Of a stretch of 64,000 nt of DNA, positions 23,314 to 34,232 are shown in pieces (position 1 is the stretch's first letter; every line of letters begins with the position of its first letter). Location: assembly GCA_029339195.1 (NCBI GenBank), contig JAPTJF010000201.1:39357-103356 (forward strand), read 5' to 3'. The notes beneath the pieces are model-generated. The model saw nothing but the letters and a program-made list of their open reading frames with translations, was not told the origin of the DNA and made no database searches. This DNA is from Micractinium sp. NFX-FRZ (lineage: Eukaryota; Chlorophyta; Trebouxiophyceae; Chlorellales; Chlorellaceae). Made by a program: the position numbers and the translations under genes.

Positions 23314-23884
23314 GGGCCCCCATTGAGGTCCCCCCTTTGAGGGCCCCCATTGCATGTGTGTGCCTGTGGCCTTTACGAGAGCTGAACGCAAAGCAGGTCT
23401 GGCTTTGGCGCAGAAGACGCTTTCTCCTTGCAGCTCATCTGAGCAGCGCACTCTCCAGACTGTGCAGTCCTTGGCTGTCAGCCCTCTGCACTTTTGTAAA
23501 GCCCACACGACCTGCCGTGCCGTCTGCCACAATGTTTTCTGGATTATCTCGAGCCCCAAACTCGCACCCTTGGGGCAACATGCTTGGCCTTGCATTCAAA
23601 GGCGCACTTTTAGCTCACAAAATTACACGCAGCAAGCGGAGCAAGTGGCCTCCCGGCCCGCCCAACCGGCAGCCACCGACGACGAGTCACGAACAGCGGC
23701 ATCTCACGTGAACACAACAGTGGCAGTCGCATCGGCCTGCCAGGGCGGCAAAACTGGCTGCTGGCCAGCCTGCCCACGGGACCAGTAACAACGCTGTCCC
23801 AGAAGAGGTGGCGGATGCTGCGCTTGTGTATCTGCATCTTGCTGGCATCGATACCATGATTGAACAACACACTGTGGGCTGACA
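23314..23884. other. Intergenic region between convergent genes
   Basis: About 570 bases between the stops of the kelch gene (+) and the DJ-1 gene (-). TGTAA at 23495-23499 serves the plus strand and TTACA at 23623-23627 reads as TGTAA for the minus strand, so the two 3' ends may overlap slightly or abut. Confidence 0.55.
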
Positions 23885-25451
23885 TCACAGCGCGGCATCG
23901 TAGCCCGTGGGCATGACCATGGGCCCCGCCACCTCCCGCATCTTTTCCTCCCCATACAGAGCCTTCACCAGAGCCAGGGCAAACTCAAAGGCGGTGCCCG
24001 GGCCCCTGCGGGGGAAGGGGGGGAGGCGGGGTGGTGTGTGATGGTGTGAGGGCAGACTTGGGAGGGACGGGGAGGCTCCATCTCGCGGGAAGTTGTGTGT
24101 GTTGTGGGGTGCCAGAAAGGTTGAGCGGGGGATTGTGAATGGTGGTTGGAGGCAGGGCCCACCTCCGTTGCACCGCTCCAGAGCTATTCCTGCACCCCCC
24201 AGCAGTGCACACTCCCCTCTCACCTGCTGGTCACCAGCTTCCCATCCACTACCACCCGCTGCTCCACGGCCTCCTGGTTGGACAGCTTGGCAGAGAAGGC
24301 GGGGTGGCTGGTCGCCTTCTTGCCGGCAAGCAGGCCTGCCGGCGGGTGGGGGGAAGTACGACAGGGCAAGGGGGGTGGGCCGTGGCAGCGGTACCAATGG
24401 GGACAGGACGATGGTGGCCCACTGGGACTCACCCCGCATGCAGCAATTGTCACAGCCCGGGTGGCGCAGTTGGCTGACCCCCTCGTGACCCCTGCTGCCC
24501 CTCCACCCACATGAGGCCAGCCCCGCTCACCCTGCGGCTCAAAGGCCACCGCCGGGGTGGCGCAGATAGCTGCATGCAGCTTGTCAGCGTCGCGCTGCTT
24601 GGCCACCAGCTGCGTGAGCACGGTGCAGTCGCGCAGGCGCTCCGCCCCGGGCATGCCGCCCTGCAGCCAGGCGTACATGGGCGGAGCTGGGCAGAAGAGG
24701 TGGGTGGCCAGGCAGGCGGGCGGGGCCACGAACCCAGGGGGAAGCAGCTGGCCCCGCCTGCATCACCCCCACCAGGGGCCCGCCTGCCATCCCTTCCACT
24801 ATCTCTGACTCCGGCAAAAACACTCAGAGCACTGCCCTGCTTGCCGCCCCGCCGTCTGCCGCTGGCATCCGCTCCCTCCCTCTCCCTCCCTCCCTCCCAC
24901 ACCCTGGCCGCCGCCCCAGAGGGGTGCGCACCGGTAGCGCAATGAGGTCGTAGCTCTCTTCTGCACACTCCTGGATGCTCTTGTCTGCCACCAGCTTGAC
25001 TTGGCGGGAGCAGGTGACGGTGAGATCAGGCTCAACAGAGGCAACGGTCACCTGCCGGGGCCCGGGCGGTGGGGCCGGGCAAGGTGGTGAGTAACAACAT
25101 TGCTTTGCAATGCGGCGTAGGGCTGGGGATGGCAGCCCAGAAGGGGCAGAGAGACAGCGGGTTGGGGAAGACTGACGGTTGGCGCCGCGAGGATGGAGCA
25201 ACATGCCGAGGATGCGGCAACGTGCCGCCGCCGCCAGCGGGCGGCAACAAGCGCGGCCTCACCTCGGCGCCCGCCCGGCGTAGAACGTCAATGGTGATGA
25301 CCGCTTCCATCTCCTCGGATCCGTTGCCAATTGGGACCAGTACCCTCTTCGGTGCGGCGGCCATGGTGGCAAAGTTGCGGCTGCGCACTGCGAACTTGGC
25401 TGCAGCGTATCCTCGGGAGGCGGGCTTGGCCACGCAGGCGCCTCGGATCAT
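23885..25451 (-). CDS. DJ-1/PfpI family protein
   Basis: Five exons, 25451-25263, 25051-24932, 24660-24531, 24335-24224 and 24005-23885, join in phase to about 223 residues. Residues 1-34 look like an organelle presequence (rich in Arg, Ala, Ser). The DJ-1 fold then starts with RVLVPIGNGSEEMEAV. Glu49 corresponds to the conserved Glu18 of human DJ-1, and Cys136 in LHAAICATP to the reactive Cys106. GGMPGAERLRD and KATSHPAFSAKL are further family signatures, and the C-terminus GPGTAFEFALALVKALYG is the usual last strand-helix. Members act as redox-stress proteins, glyoxalases or protein deglycases; which applies here is open. Plant relatives often carry two tandem domains, this one only one. 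A second in-frame ATG at residue 30 could give a cytosolic form. Confidence 0.93.
24425..24477 (-). repeat. Donor echo in DJ-1 intron 3
   Basis: This copies the exon 3 end with donor (about 24523-24572), 98 bases into the intron. GGGTGGCGCAG, GCTG and the donor ACTCACCC (minus GGGTGAGT) are kept; the centre has diverged. The copy has, if anything, a better donor than the real one. Confidence 0.7.
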
Positions 25452-25991
25452 CGCGAGAATTGGGAGCGTGGGTGGGTGTGCGCACAAGGCTGGGCCAGGC
25501 ATGTCACGCCGCCAGCTCGCCGCCCGCTGCGCCGCATCCCCCCTCAGCGCTCACATTGCAATGCAAAAGTGAGATGCTTACAGCCTCGGAGATGCTGGCC
25601 AGCCAAGTGTGTGTAGGGTAGGAGGGTGCCTTGGTGTGTTTAGTGCGGCAGAAAAGAATCGACAACGAAAGCAGTGCAGTGCAGGGGGCAGACGTGACGG
25701 GGACAGGTCGGTTTGGATTCATCATCTTCTCAGCAGGGAGCAAACAAAACAAAGGCAACAGGATTGCGTGTCATGGTGGGGGTGCGCAGCACACACCCAT
25801 CCGGTGTGTGGGGCGTGCCGCCCAAGCGAAGGGGTCGGCAGTGAGAGGGGGACGGGCGCAGAGGGAGCAGATAATACAGGGAGCATGGAGCGGGGAGGAG
25901 GCGGGCAGGCGGGCGGAGGAAAGGGCTGTGCGGTTGTTGTTCCAAAGCCCAGAGGGGTTGATCTATAGCCTTCCGTGGTGACGTGTTCTAT
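25452..25991. other. Intergenic spacer, 3' end of plastid gene and DJ-1 promoter
   Basis: 540 bases between two minus-strand genes. TTACA at 25578-25582 reads as TGTAA on the minus strand, about 410 bases after the upstream stop. No gene is supported. Confidence 0.5.
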
Positions 25992-27603
25992 TCATGCCTT
26001 CACAGTCTTCTTCACTGTGCCCCTCACAATCTTCACAGTGCCGCCCTTCACCGGGCCCCTGGCGGGGGGCGCCTTCTTCTCCTTGCTGCCCAGCAGAGCG
26101 CTGACCACGCTGGTGGCTGCCAGCACACCCGCCAGCTCAGCACCAGCCACAGCAGCCGCCTGAGTGCTCGGCGCACCCAGGCTGACGCCCGAAGCGGCGC
26201 CGGCTGCGGCGCCCGCCGCCGCGCCGGCTGCCAGCGCAGGGGCGGCGCCGGCAGCCAGCGCAGGGGCGGCGGGGGCGGTGGGGGTGGGGGTTGTCTTCTT
26301 GAAGGAGAATGCGGGCTTGGGGGCGGGCTTGGGTGCGGGCTCCACCGGCGCCTGCTGCGCCGCCTGTGCCGCCTGGAAGGCGGCGGCAGCCGCGGCAGCA
26401 GCAGCCGCGGTGGCGGCGGCCTGCTTGGCCACGTCATCCTTGCTGGCAGCCGCCTTGGACGTGGCTGCAGGCTTGGCAGCGGCGGCCTTGGGTGCGGGTG
26501 CAGCCTTGGGCGCGGGCGCAGGCTTCTCAGCCTTGGCCTTTGGGGCCGGGAGGGCGCGTGCCTTGGCGGCGGGCTTGGAGGGGGCCTCAATCTTGGCGCC
26601 TGGGATGGGCTTGGGGGCCAGGGTCAGGCCCTCGGGCACCACACCCTGCAGGGAGCAAAGGCACGAGGCGGGCGTGCGTATGTGAGGCAGGTGTGACGGC
26701 AGGGGCAAAGCATTGGCTGGGGCGCTGACTCCACGCAGTGAGCCACAGGGCATGCAGGCTCCCAAGCCATTCCGCCCGCTACTGCTGCCCGCCAGCTGAC
26801 CTGCTGTTTCGATCAACAGGTTCCCTTCCCCCACCCATCCTCCCCTCCCCCTATCAAATTGCTGTTGTACTTGCCCCTTCCCCCAACGCCCAAACCCCCA
26901 CCAGCCAACACCTCCCGCTGCCACACACATCCCCGCTGGCGCACACCTGCGTGCCGGTGCCCACGCCGCCCGACAGCTTGAAGGTGGCGTTGCTGCTCTT
27001 GGAGGCAGCAGGCTTCTTGGCAGCCTCCTTCTTGGCAGCTGCCTCCTTCTTGGTGGAAGCTGCCTTGGCTGCTGCCTTCTTCTTCTCCCCCTCCTTCTTG
27101 CTCTTGGGGTCGGGCGCTCCCGCCAGCTTCTTTGCCTCCGCGTAGCTCACAATGGTGTTCATCTGCTGCTTGGGCTTCACCGTGATCACCTTGTCATTAG
27201 ACAGCAGCTGCTCCAGCTGAGCAGAGCCCTGGGAGGCGGCTGGTGCTGCCGCGGCAGCCGCCAGCGCCGGCGCCGCGTTGGCGGCGAGCAGGACAGCAGA
27301 CAGGGCGGTGGCGGCTGCGCGCTGCGCCAGGCTGCTCTCCTGCTCCCTGCGGCAGGAGACGCGGGAAATGGAGTTCGGTTTACATCGCACGTGAATTCAG
27401 CAAATAGGGCCCAGGGGCGGCATGAGTCGTGCAGGATACACATGTGCAGACACAGCTGGCAGGAGGCTCTGACACTACACAAGCTGCTCTTACCGGCCCG
27501 CATCTGCCCGCACAATCACGCTGCTGCTGCGACCGCGCGCCGGCTTGCTGACAGCCGCCGCGGCCTGCAGGGCGGGTGCCCGAGTCTGGAGAGACGCCTG
27601 CAT
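25992..27603 (-). CDS. Plastid-targeted Lys/Ala/Pro-rich protein of unknown function
   Basis: Three exons, 27603-27494, 27346-26947 and 26645-25992, join in phase to about 387 residues. Residues 1-37 are rich in Ser, Arg, Ala and Gln and end in VIVRADAGR, typical of an algal plastid transit peptide. A hydrophobic Ala/Leu segment ending in A-P-A-L-A-A follows (about 46-68), resembling a thylakoid transfer signal, so a lumen or thylakoid-membrane location is possible. A Lys-rich coiled segment (KKEGEKKKAAAKAASTKKE) comes next, then long Lys-Pro-Ala repeats (PAPKAAPAPKAAAAKPAA) and Ala-rich stretches, ending in a basic tail (KIVRGTVKKTVKA). The composition recalls histone H1-like or structural tails. 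No catalytic motif is visible, and I do not recognise the family. Confidence 0.75.
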
Positions 27604-27865
27604 CGTACCGGGGCTGCACAAACTCACAGACACCTCGGAAATGTTACGGTGGACGGGGCGCGAGGGCTGTTTGCCTTGCAAACAGAAGTCATCCTGTGAG
27701 ATCATGGCCCGCACGACATGCCCAGCATGACGCCAGCGCACCAGCGGCGGCTCCACTGTAGCCCCTTCGTCACCAAAACTGTATCAGTGCATCGTATTTT
27801 CATCAAAGATAGATTCTCAGGCATGGAAGGTTGGGAAGCTGTATGAGAGCCGGCCGCGGCTGCTG
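27604..27865. other. Short spacer between two minus-strand genes
   Basis: 262 bases that must hold the 3' end of the Mis18-like gene and the promoter of the plastid gene. It is more AT-rich than its surroundings around 27770-27830. I see no TGTAA on the minus strand here. Confidence 0.4.
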
Positions 27866-29095
27866 CTAGCTGCCGCTCATCCCACCTGCTGCTGCTGCTG
27901 CTGCTGCATCCTCCTGGTAGCCAGGCATGCCGCGTAACTGCTCATCGTGCAACACTTGCATGCCTTGTACCTGCATGGCATGGGGGCATGGATGGCTGAG
28001 CCGGGGCAGTCGAGCAGCCCGGCACACAGGCAGGGTGCCAGCCTGGTTCCCAGCCAGCCGCAGGCAAGTCATTGGCGACCCCGCGGCGCCTGTACTCTCT
28101 TTATTCTTTAGCACAACGGCAGCACCCCTTCCAGCGCAACCCCATGCAGGCAGTATCATGCACCCTGGTGCTCCCAGCGTGCACTGCACATGCTGCTACT
28201 CTGCAATGTCATGTACAGCTGCACAGGGTTTGTACAGCTGTACAGGGCATGGAGCACGGCGCCAGCTGGCCACGCCTGCGGCTTACCGTGCAAAGCGTCG
28301 CCTCCAGCTGCTCCACCCTCTGCAGCAGCTGCAGCACCAGCCCAGTGTCGACCGCCGCCGCCGCCGCCGCTGCCGCCCCCGCCAGTGGCTGCTGCTGCTG
28401 CTGCGCTGCTGCCGCTGCCGCTGCCGCGCTCTGTGCCGCCTGTCCTGAGCTTCCAGCGGGTTGTGCGCCTGGGGCACGCGTGTCTGTGCTGCCGAGATCG
28501 TAAGTGATGCAGCGGGAGACGTCTAGGCAGAAGAGGTTGAGAGCTGCACCCACTGCCTGCGGCGCTTGCGTGTACAGCCGTCCCACCGCGGCGCCACAAA
28601 TGGCACAACACACCGCGAAGTGGACGCTGTGTGGGGCCGCTGTGGTGGTGGGGATGCGGTCGACGCGCACGTCTGTGGCACCTGCAGAGGGAGGGTGGGG
28701 GTGGGGATGGGGTTGGGTAGTGGGCGGAGGGCAGCAGGGGAGAGGGGGAGGCAGGGCGACGCAGGCAGAGGCTGCACATCCGGCTGGCAAGCAAGGGCAG
28801 GAATCCGTGACCAAGCATGGCCGTTTACTAACATCAGCCAAGCAGACGTTGTGCCAGTGCGCTGCACACTTCCGTAGCATCACAGTGTCCCTTGTCCCGG
28901 AATTGCTGAACCGCCGCCCACCCGCCACCCACCCGGCAGCGGCGGCTCACCCTGCAAGCACACAAAGCGCGCCTCCTCCATCTGCAGCGTGCACACAAAC
29001 TCGGTGCTGTCGCTGATTATTGTGCGGCAGCCGCGGCACTGAAAGACGAGTGGGCGAGAGGTGGGAAGGACATGGGACGTGATGGAGGCCGCCAT
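27866..29095 (-). CDS. Mis18/Yippee-like zinc-binding protein (centromere licensing)
   Basis: Three exons, 29095-28951, 28681-28287 and 27970-27866, join in phase to about 214 residues. The N-terminal half is a Mis18/Yippee-type domain: VFQCRGCRTIISDS (C20, C23), then CAICGAAVGRLY (C74, C77) and LFCLDVSRCITYDLGS. The two CxxC pairs should hold zinc. After a poly-Ala/poly-Gln linker a short helix (LVLQLLQRVEQLEATL) resembles the C-terminal coiled coil through which Mis18 proteins oligomerise. In fungi and animals Mis18 prepares centromeres for loading of the CENP-A histone; that role here is inferred. A Yippee-like protein of other function is the main alternative, but the C-terminal coil and the YDLGS end favour Mis18. 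The start codon is 214 bases from CYP51. Confidence 0.82.
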
Positions 29096-29309
29096 GGTGT
29101 GGGCAATCGATCAGGGCGCCTAGGGGAGCCGGCGGTGACAAACAAAGGCCGCGCCTTGGACCCATTTCGCGCCTGCACGTCGCCCCGCGCTTCGCCTTCC
29201 AATGAATTGAAAATTGAGACTCGATTGGCTTTCCCGCATTGTTGCCCCTGCCCCATCCCATCCAGCACAGTCTCTGAAGCAGTCGGTGCTGCGACAAGGG
29301 TTGGTGCCA
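29096..29309. promoter_or_regulatory. Shared promoter region, Mis18-like gene and CYP51
   Basis: Only 214 bases separate the two divergent start codons. A locally AT-rich patch lies at 29198-29230 (AATGAATTGAAAATTGAGAC). Co-regulation of the two genes is possible but untested. Confidence 0.5.
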
Positions 29310-32300
29310 ATGGCAGTCGACCTCCCGATCGGGCTGGCCGAGCAGCTGCAGGCCATGCCGCTGCCTCTGCTCCTGGCTGCCGCCACGGGCATAGTGGCGG
29401 TGGCGATGGTGGTCCTCCGCGTGCTCAGCAATAAATTTCCGGGCAAGGCGCCCCCTGTTGAGGAGGGGCTGCCCTTCGTGGGCGGCCTGATCAAGTTTAG
29501 CAAGGTGTGTGAGGGCAGGGAGGGGCGGCGGGGCAGGAATTGGTTTGTGCTCTGCCGCTGGCGGCGGCTGGCAGCGCCTGCAGTCGGTTGCGCCAGCCCG
29601 CCGCCGCCTGCCAGCCGCCAAGCCAGCCTCAAGGGTTCACCTGGGTGGTTGTGTGGCCTGCCTGCGCACGCCACCGAGAAGGTCTCTTGAAACAGGAGTC
29701 ACAGCTGCTGCGCGCCCTCAGCAGCCGCCCGCCCGCGTTGCACCTGTTCCACCCCCCACGCTGCGCTGTCGCACGCCGCCGCGCGCCGTCGCCCCCCGGT
29801 GTCCATCGGCCGACCGACTCGCCTGCCGCCCTGTGCATACTGCCACCGCATTCCACGGCGTTGCACACTGCCACATGTCGCCATGACGTTACTTCACGGA
29901 TCCCCTCTCCAACCGCTAGCTCGCCTCCCCTGACCCGCTCCGCAGGGCCCCCTCCCCTTGATGACCGAGATGTACGCCAAGCACGGCGAGGTGTTCACCA
30001 TCCCGCTCCTGCACAAGCGCATGACCTTCCTGCTGGGCCCCCACGCCGCCCCGCACTTCTACAACGCAACCGACGACAAGATGAGCCAGACTGAGGTGAG
30101 AGGGGTACCGTGGGGGCAGCGAGGGGTGGGCGGGGCGAGGGGGTGTGGTTGAGGCGCAAGGGGTCAGGCTTGGAGGGGTAGGCAGATGATGCAAGATGGG
30201 CCAGACTGAGGCGAGGCAGGGGGGCTCGGCGGGTGGTGGTGCTGGTGGGGGCGCAAATGAGAGGGCGGCAGCAGTGGCACCTCTCAGCGCTGTGCTCAAC
30301 CTGTGTGCCCTCGTGCTTGCTTCTGACCCGCTTTGTCCCACCTGCGCACGCCCTCCCTCCCTCTGGCCCCCTCTCGCCCCCTCCCCCCAGGTCTACAACT
30401 TCAACGTGCCCACCTTTGGTTACGGCGTCGTGTATGACGTCGACCAGCGCGTCCGCTCGGAGCAGTTCCGGTTTGTGGCCGATGCGCTGCGCACCGCCAA
30501 GCTGCGCACCTATGTGCCAGCGTTCAAGCAGGTGGGGCGGGGGGTCCGGGATGGTGCTGAGAGCGGTGTGCAGGGGGCACAAAAGCGAGGGCGAGTGAGG
30601 CCGGGGGCAGCCTTGCGGTCCTGCACCCCACCCTGCTCCCCGGGTGGGGGCCCCCTCCGTGCTCCTTCACCACCCTTGGCAGTAGCATGACCTGCCCCCA
30701 TGTGTCCTGCTGCTCCCATCCCATGGCCGCTTCTCATGCCACCCCCCACTCACTCACCCTCCCGCATACGTCGTCACTCCTCCTGGCAACCCCGCCACGA
30801 GGTGCAGGATGGCTTTGCATGGCCCCCCAAACGCACAGGCACTCCTGCTCCTGCTCACTCATCCTCCCCCTTTCTCTGCTCCTTCCCCTCCCCCTTCCAC
30901 CCCCCGCAGGAGGCTGAGGAGTACTTCTCCAAGTGGGGGGACGAGGGTGTGGTGGACTTCATGCAGGTCTTCTCCGACCTCATCATCCTCACAGCCTCCC
31001 GCACTCTGCTGGGTGAGTGGCGCTGCAGGCAGGGGGGGTGGGGCGGGGGTAGGGCGCGACCACTCGCGGCATCGCGCACACCGCCGGGTGAATTTGGCAG
31101 TACCGAGTGTCCCCTGCTCCCCCACCACCCCTTCCTGCCCGCCTGCCCACCCACCACTTCATCCCCCCTGCCTGCCTCTCCCTGCCTGCGCCCCTCTCCG
31201 GCAGGCCGTGAGATCCGTGAGTCCATGTTCAAGGAGGTGGCCGACCTGGTGGGTGGGATGCTTGGGTGGGCTGTGGGGATGCCGTGGGGACGCCGTAGGG
31301 GTGCTGATTGCGGAAAAGGCGTGTGCCGCTTGAATGTGGTGCAGCGCATAGGGGCAGGCTGACACGGTCAGCGCCTTTCTCACGCGTGCTCCCTGCCGAA
31401 CCCACACCACATCACCGCCCTCACCTGTACCGCCCCACTGTACCGCCTGCCCCCCCTGCAGTACCATGACCTGGACGACGGCATGCGCCCCATCTCCGTC
31501 CTCTTCCCATACCTGCCCACCGAGTTCCACCGCAAGCGCGACGCCGCGCGCGAGGCGCTGCGCGCAATCTTTGCCAAGGCAAGTGCAGGCCAGTCTAGAA
31601 CGGTATCTAGCTGTCTGGTTTGTGAGGGCAGGGAGTCCTGCCTCGCCTGCCTGCCCGCCTGCCTGCCAGGCTTGTGAAGGTAAGGGTTGTTCAAAGGTCG
31701 CCTGCCTGCCTGCCTGCCTGCGTCCCACTGGCTCACCCACTGGCGCACATGCAACACCCTTGCCCCCTCCCGCAGGTGATCAAGGCCCGGCGTGAAGGCG
31801 GCGTGAAGGAGGACGACATGCTGCAGGTGCTGTGGGGCTGGCAGGGGGGTTAGGGGGTGGAGTCACAGCAGGTGCTATTGGGACGGCTCGGGGAATGCTG
31901 GGGGCATGGTGGATGGTGGAGGCCGTGGAGGAGGGCAACATGCTGCAAGTGGGCACAGCAGGGGGGGCTGGCAGGGGGGGCTGGCAGGGGGCAGGCAGGA
32001 GATGAGGTGTGGCATGTCGCAGCCGGTGCCAGTGGACAGCATTGCTGCATTTAAATCAAGCGATCTTCTTTGCCGCCGCGCCGTGAAGGGCAGTGTTTTA
32101 CATCCTGCCTCCTCTTGATCACTCCTGCCACGGTATGATGAACTTTCCAAAATCCCTGCCCTTCCTGCTGCGGTACAGGTGCTCATCGACTCCCGGTACC
32201 GCAACGTGTACGGCGGCCGCGCCACCACGGACGACGAGATCACCGGCCTGCTGATTGCGCTGCTGTTTGCTGGGCAGCACACCTCCTCCGTCACCTCCTC

Positions 32301-34232
32301 ATGGACCGGCTACCGCATGCTGGCCAACCGCAAGTGGTTCGAGGTGCGGGGGGTGCTTGGGGCTTGTTGTGGGGTAGGTGGGATGGTGTGGGCGAGGCAG
32401 GCACAAACTCAATGGGAAGGGGCAGAGCAGGAGTGGGTTGGGTGTGTGGGTGGTGCAGGGAAGGAGGCGGGGCTGTAGAGCAACACGCATGGGGCAGAAT
32501 GGCGGCGTGGCTTTTGCGGCGGCAGCGGGAGCACGCCCCGCGCATCCTGCGGGCACCCTCTCCACCCTCCTGCCATCTCCTCCCCCTCCCCCTTTGCGAC
32601 CCTGCTGGCCACCCCTCCCTCACCTCAACCCCCACCCACCCACTCACCCACCCCGTCATCCTTCCTCCCCGCTGCCCCCTCTTGCTGCCCGCAGGCCGCC
32701 CAGGAGGAGCAGCGGCGCGTGATGAAGCAGCACGGCTCCGCCATTGACATGGACATCCTTCTGTCCATGGACCAGCTGCACCTCAACATCCAGGAGGCGC
32801 TGCGCATGAACCCGCCCCTGGTGAGGCTTGGCTCCCCCTGGGTTGCAACCATACCATCCAGAGTGCTTGGGAGGCCTGTGTGGGGTGGGTAGGCGGGTGG
32901 CGGGAGGCTGTGCTGAGCATGAACCCGCCGCTGGTGACAGGAGGAGGTTGGGTGGAGGCTGCCCTCATTTCCCCGCCCTGCCCTCCTGGCCCCCTCCTGC
33001 CCGCTTTTTCTTCCCCCGGTCCCGCAACCTTGCCCACCTCCCCCCACTCACCGGTGCCCCTCCGCCTCCCCCCGCCTGCCTCCTCGCCTCCCGCCAGGTC
33101 ATGGTGATGCGCTACTCCAAGGAGCCCTTCTCCGTGACCACCTCCCAGGGCAAGACTTACGTGGTGCCCAAGGTAGCTGATTGTGGTGAAAGGAGATTGT
33201 ACGGGTGTGGCAGCCGTGTGTGAATGAGTTGGGGAATACAGAGAGCAAGGCACATGGTGTGCCCAAGGTGGGTGGGCTGCTGGGGGCTGCTCCTGCAGGG
33301 AAGGGGGGAGAACACCTATGGCTGGGTGATACGCGGTAGGCTGCCGCCTGCGCCCGGCTCCCTCCCCTTGCCCTCTCTCCCTCCCTGACCATGCCCCCTT
33401 TGCCCTCCGCTTCCCCTCCCCGCTCCTCCCCCGGTTTGCAGAACCACATCGTGGCCTGCTCCCCCACCTTCTCCCACCGCCTGCCCCACGTGTTCAAGGA
33501 TGCTGACGAGTACCAGCCCGACCGCTACACCCCGCCCCGGGAGGAGGACAAGGCCATGCCCCTCTCATTCGTCGGCTTTGGCGGCGGCCGCCATGCCTGC
33601 ATGGTGCGTGGGGCGGGCGGGCAGGGTGTGCGGGCGTGTGTGGGATTGGCAGGAAGCGCCTGGTTGGGCTGGGTTGTTGTGAAGGAGACAAGGGAGGGGT
33701 TGCTCGCCGCTTGCGCCCTCAACCCTCAACCCCAAACCCTAGCTTAGCGGCCATCGGCAGAGCTCGCGCCCCTGCCGGCCTCCTGCTCACTGCCTGCCCC
33801 CTGCCCGATCCCCTCATGCTGCCTGCCTGCCTTCCGCAGGGCCAGCAGTTTGCGTACCTGCAGATCAAGACCCTGTGGAGCGTGCTGCTGCGCAACTTTG
33901 ACTTTGAGCTGCTCGACCCGGTGGGTGGAAGGGTGGCAGGGCGGGGGTAGATAATGTGTGTGGATATGTATGTGGGTAGATACGAGGAAGAGGCTGGAGG
34001 TGTCATGATGTGACGTTGTGATTGGGAGAACCTACCGCTCGGAGGCCCCTGAGCTGTACCCTCATGAGGGGTACCGAGCCCCCAGCACCACTGCAACGCC
34101 CCGCTGACGCCCCCTGTGCTTGGGTTGGGTTGCTGTCCCTCTCGGCAGGTGCCCGAGGCCGACTACACCTCCATGGTCATCATGCCCAAGCCCTGCCGCG
34201 TGCGCTTCGTGCGCAAGAAGCTGGTGGCGTGA
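29310..34232 (+). CDS. CYP51: Sterol 14-alpha-demethylase (cytochrome P450 CYP51)
   Basis: Thirteen exons join in phase to about 497 residues: 29310-29504, 29946-30095, 30391-30531, 30910-31012, 31205-31248, 31462-31578, 31776-31826, 32179-32343, 32695-32820, 33098-33172, 33442-33603, 33840-33920 and 34149-34232. A membrane anchor spans about residues 18-39. CYP51 hallmarks are the B' region [16 protein letters not shown], the I-helix AGQHTSS (298-304), the ExxR motif EALR (356-359) and the haem loop [10 protein letters not shown] with axial Cys442. The enzyme removes the 14-methyl group of obtusifoliol or lanosterol-type sterols in the endoplasmic reticulum, a key step towards ergosterol-type sterols of green algae. 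Intron 6 begins with GC (AAG then GCAAGT). Five introns (2, 4, 7, 9, 10) hold a degenerate copy of the preceding exon end with its donor. Confidence 0.96.
30184..30222 (+). repeat. Donor echo in CYP51 intron 2
   Basis: GATGCAAGATGGGCCAGACTGAGGCGAGG copies GACGACAAGATGAGCCAGACTGAGGTGAG at the exon 2 end (about 30071-30100), shifted by 115 bases. GT has become GC at the donor position. Confidence 0.85.
31071..31095 (+). repeat. Donor echo in CYP51 intron 4
   Basis: This copies the exon 4 end and donor (30996-31020), shifted by 75 bases: 19 of 25 positions agree by eye, and GGGTGAAT stands at the donor. Confidence 0.65.
31926..31955 (+). repeat. Donor echo in CYP51 intron 7
   Basis: GAGGAGGGCAACATGCTGCAAGTGGG copies GAGGACGACATGCTGCAGGTGCTG at the exon 7 end, shifted by 122 bases. 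GT is kept. Confidence 0.75.
32903..32940 (+). repeat. Donor echo in CYP51 intron 9
   Basis: This copies the ExxR exon end: GAGGCTGTGCTGAGCATGAACCCGCCGCTGGTGACAGG against GAGGCGCTGCGCATGAACCCGCCCCTGGTGAGG, shifted by 113 bases. The donor GT is kept and the frame still reads S-M-N-P-P-L. Confidence 0.85.
33251..33275 (+). repeat. Donor echo in CYP51 intron 10
   Basis: CATGGTGTGCCCAAGGTGGGTGG copies ACGTGGTGCCCAAGGTAGCT at the exon 10 end, shifted by 95 bases. GT is kept. Confidence 0.65.
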
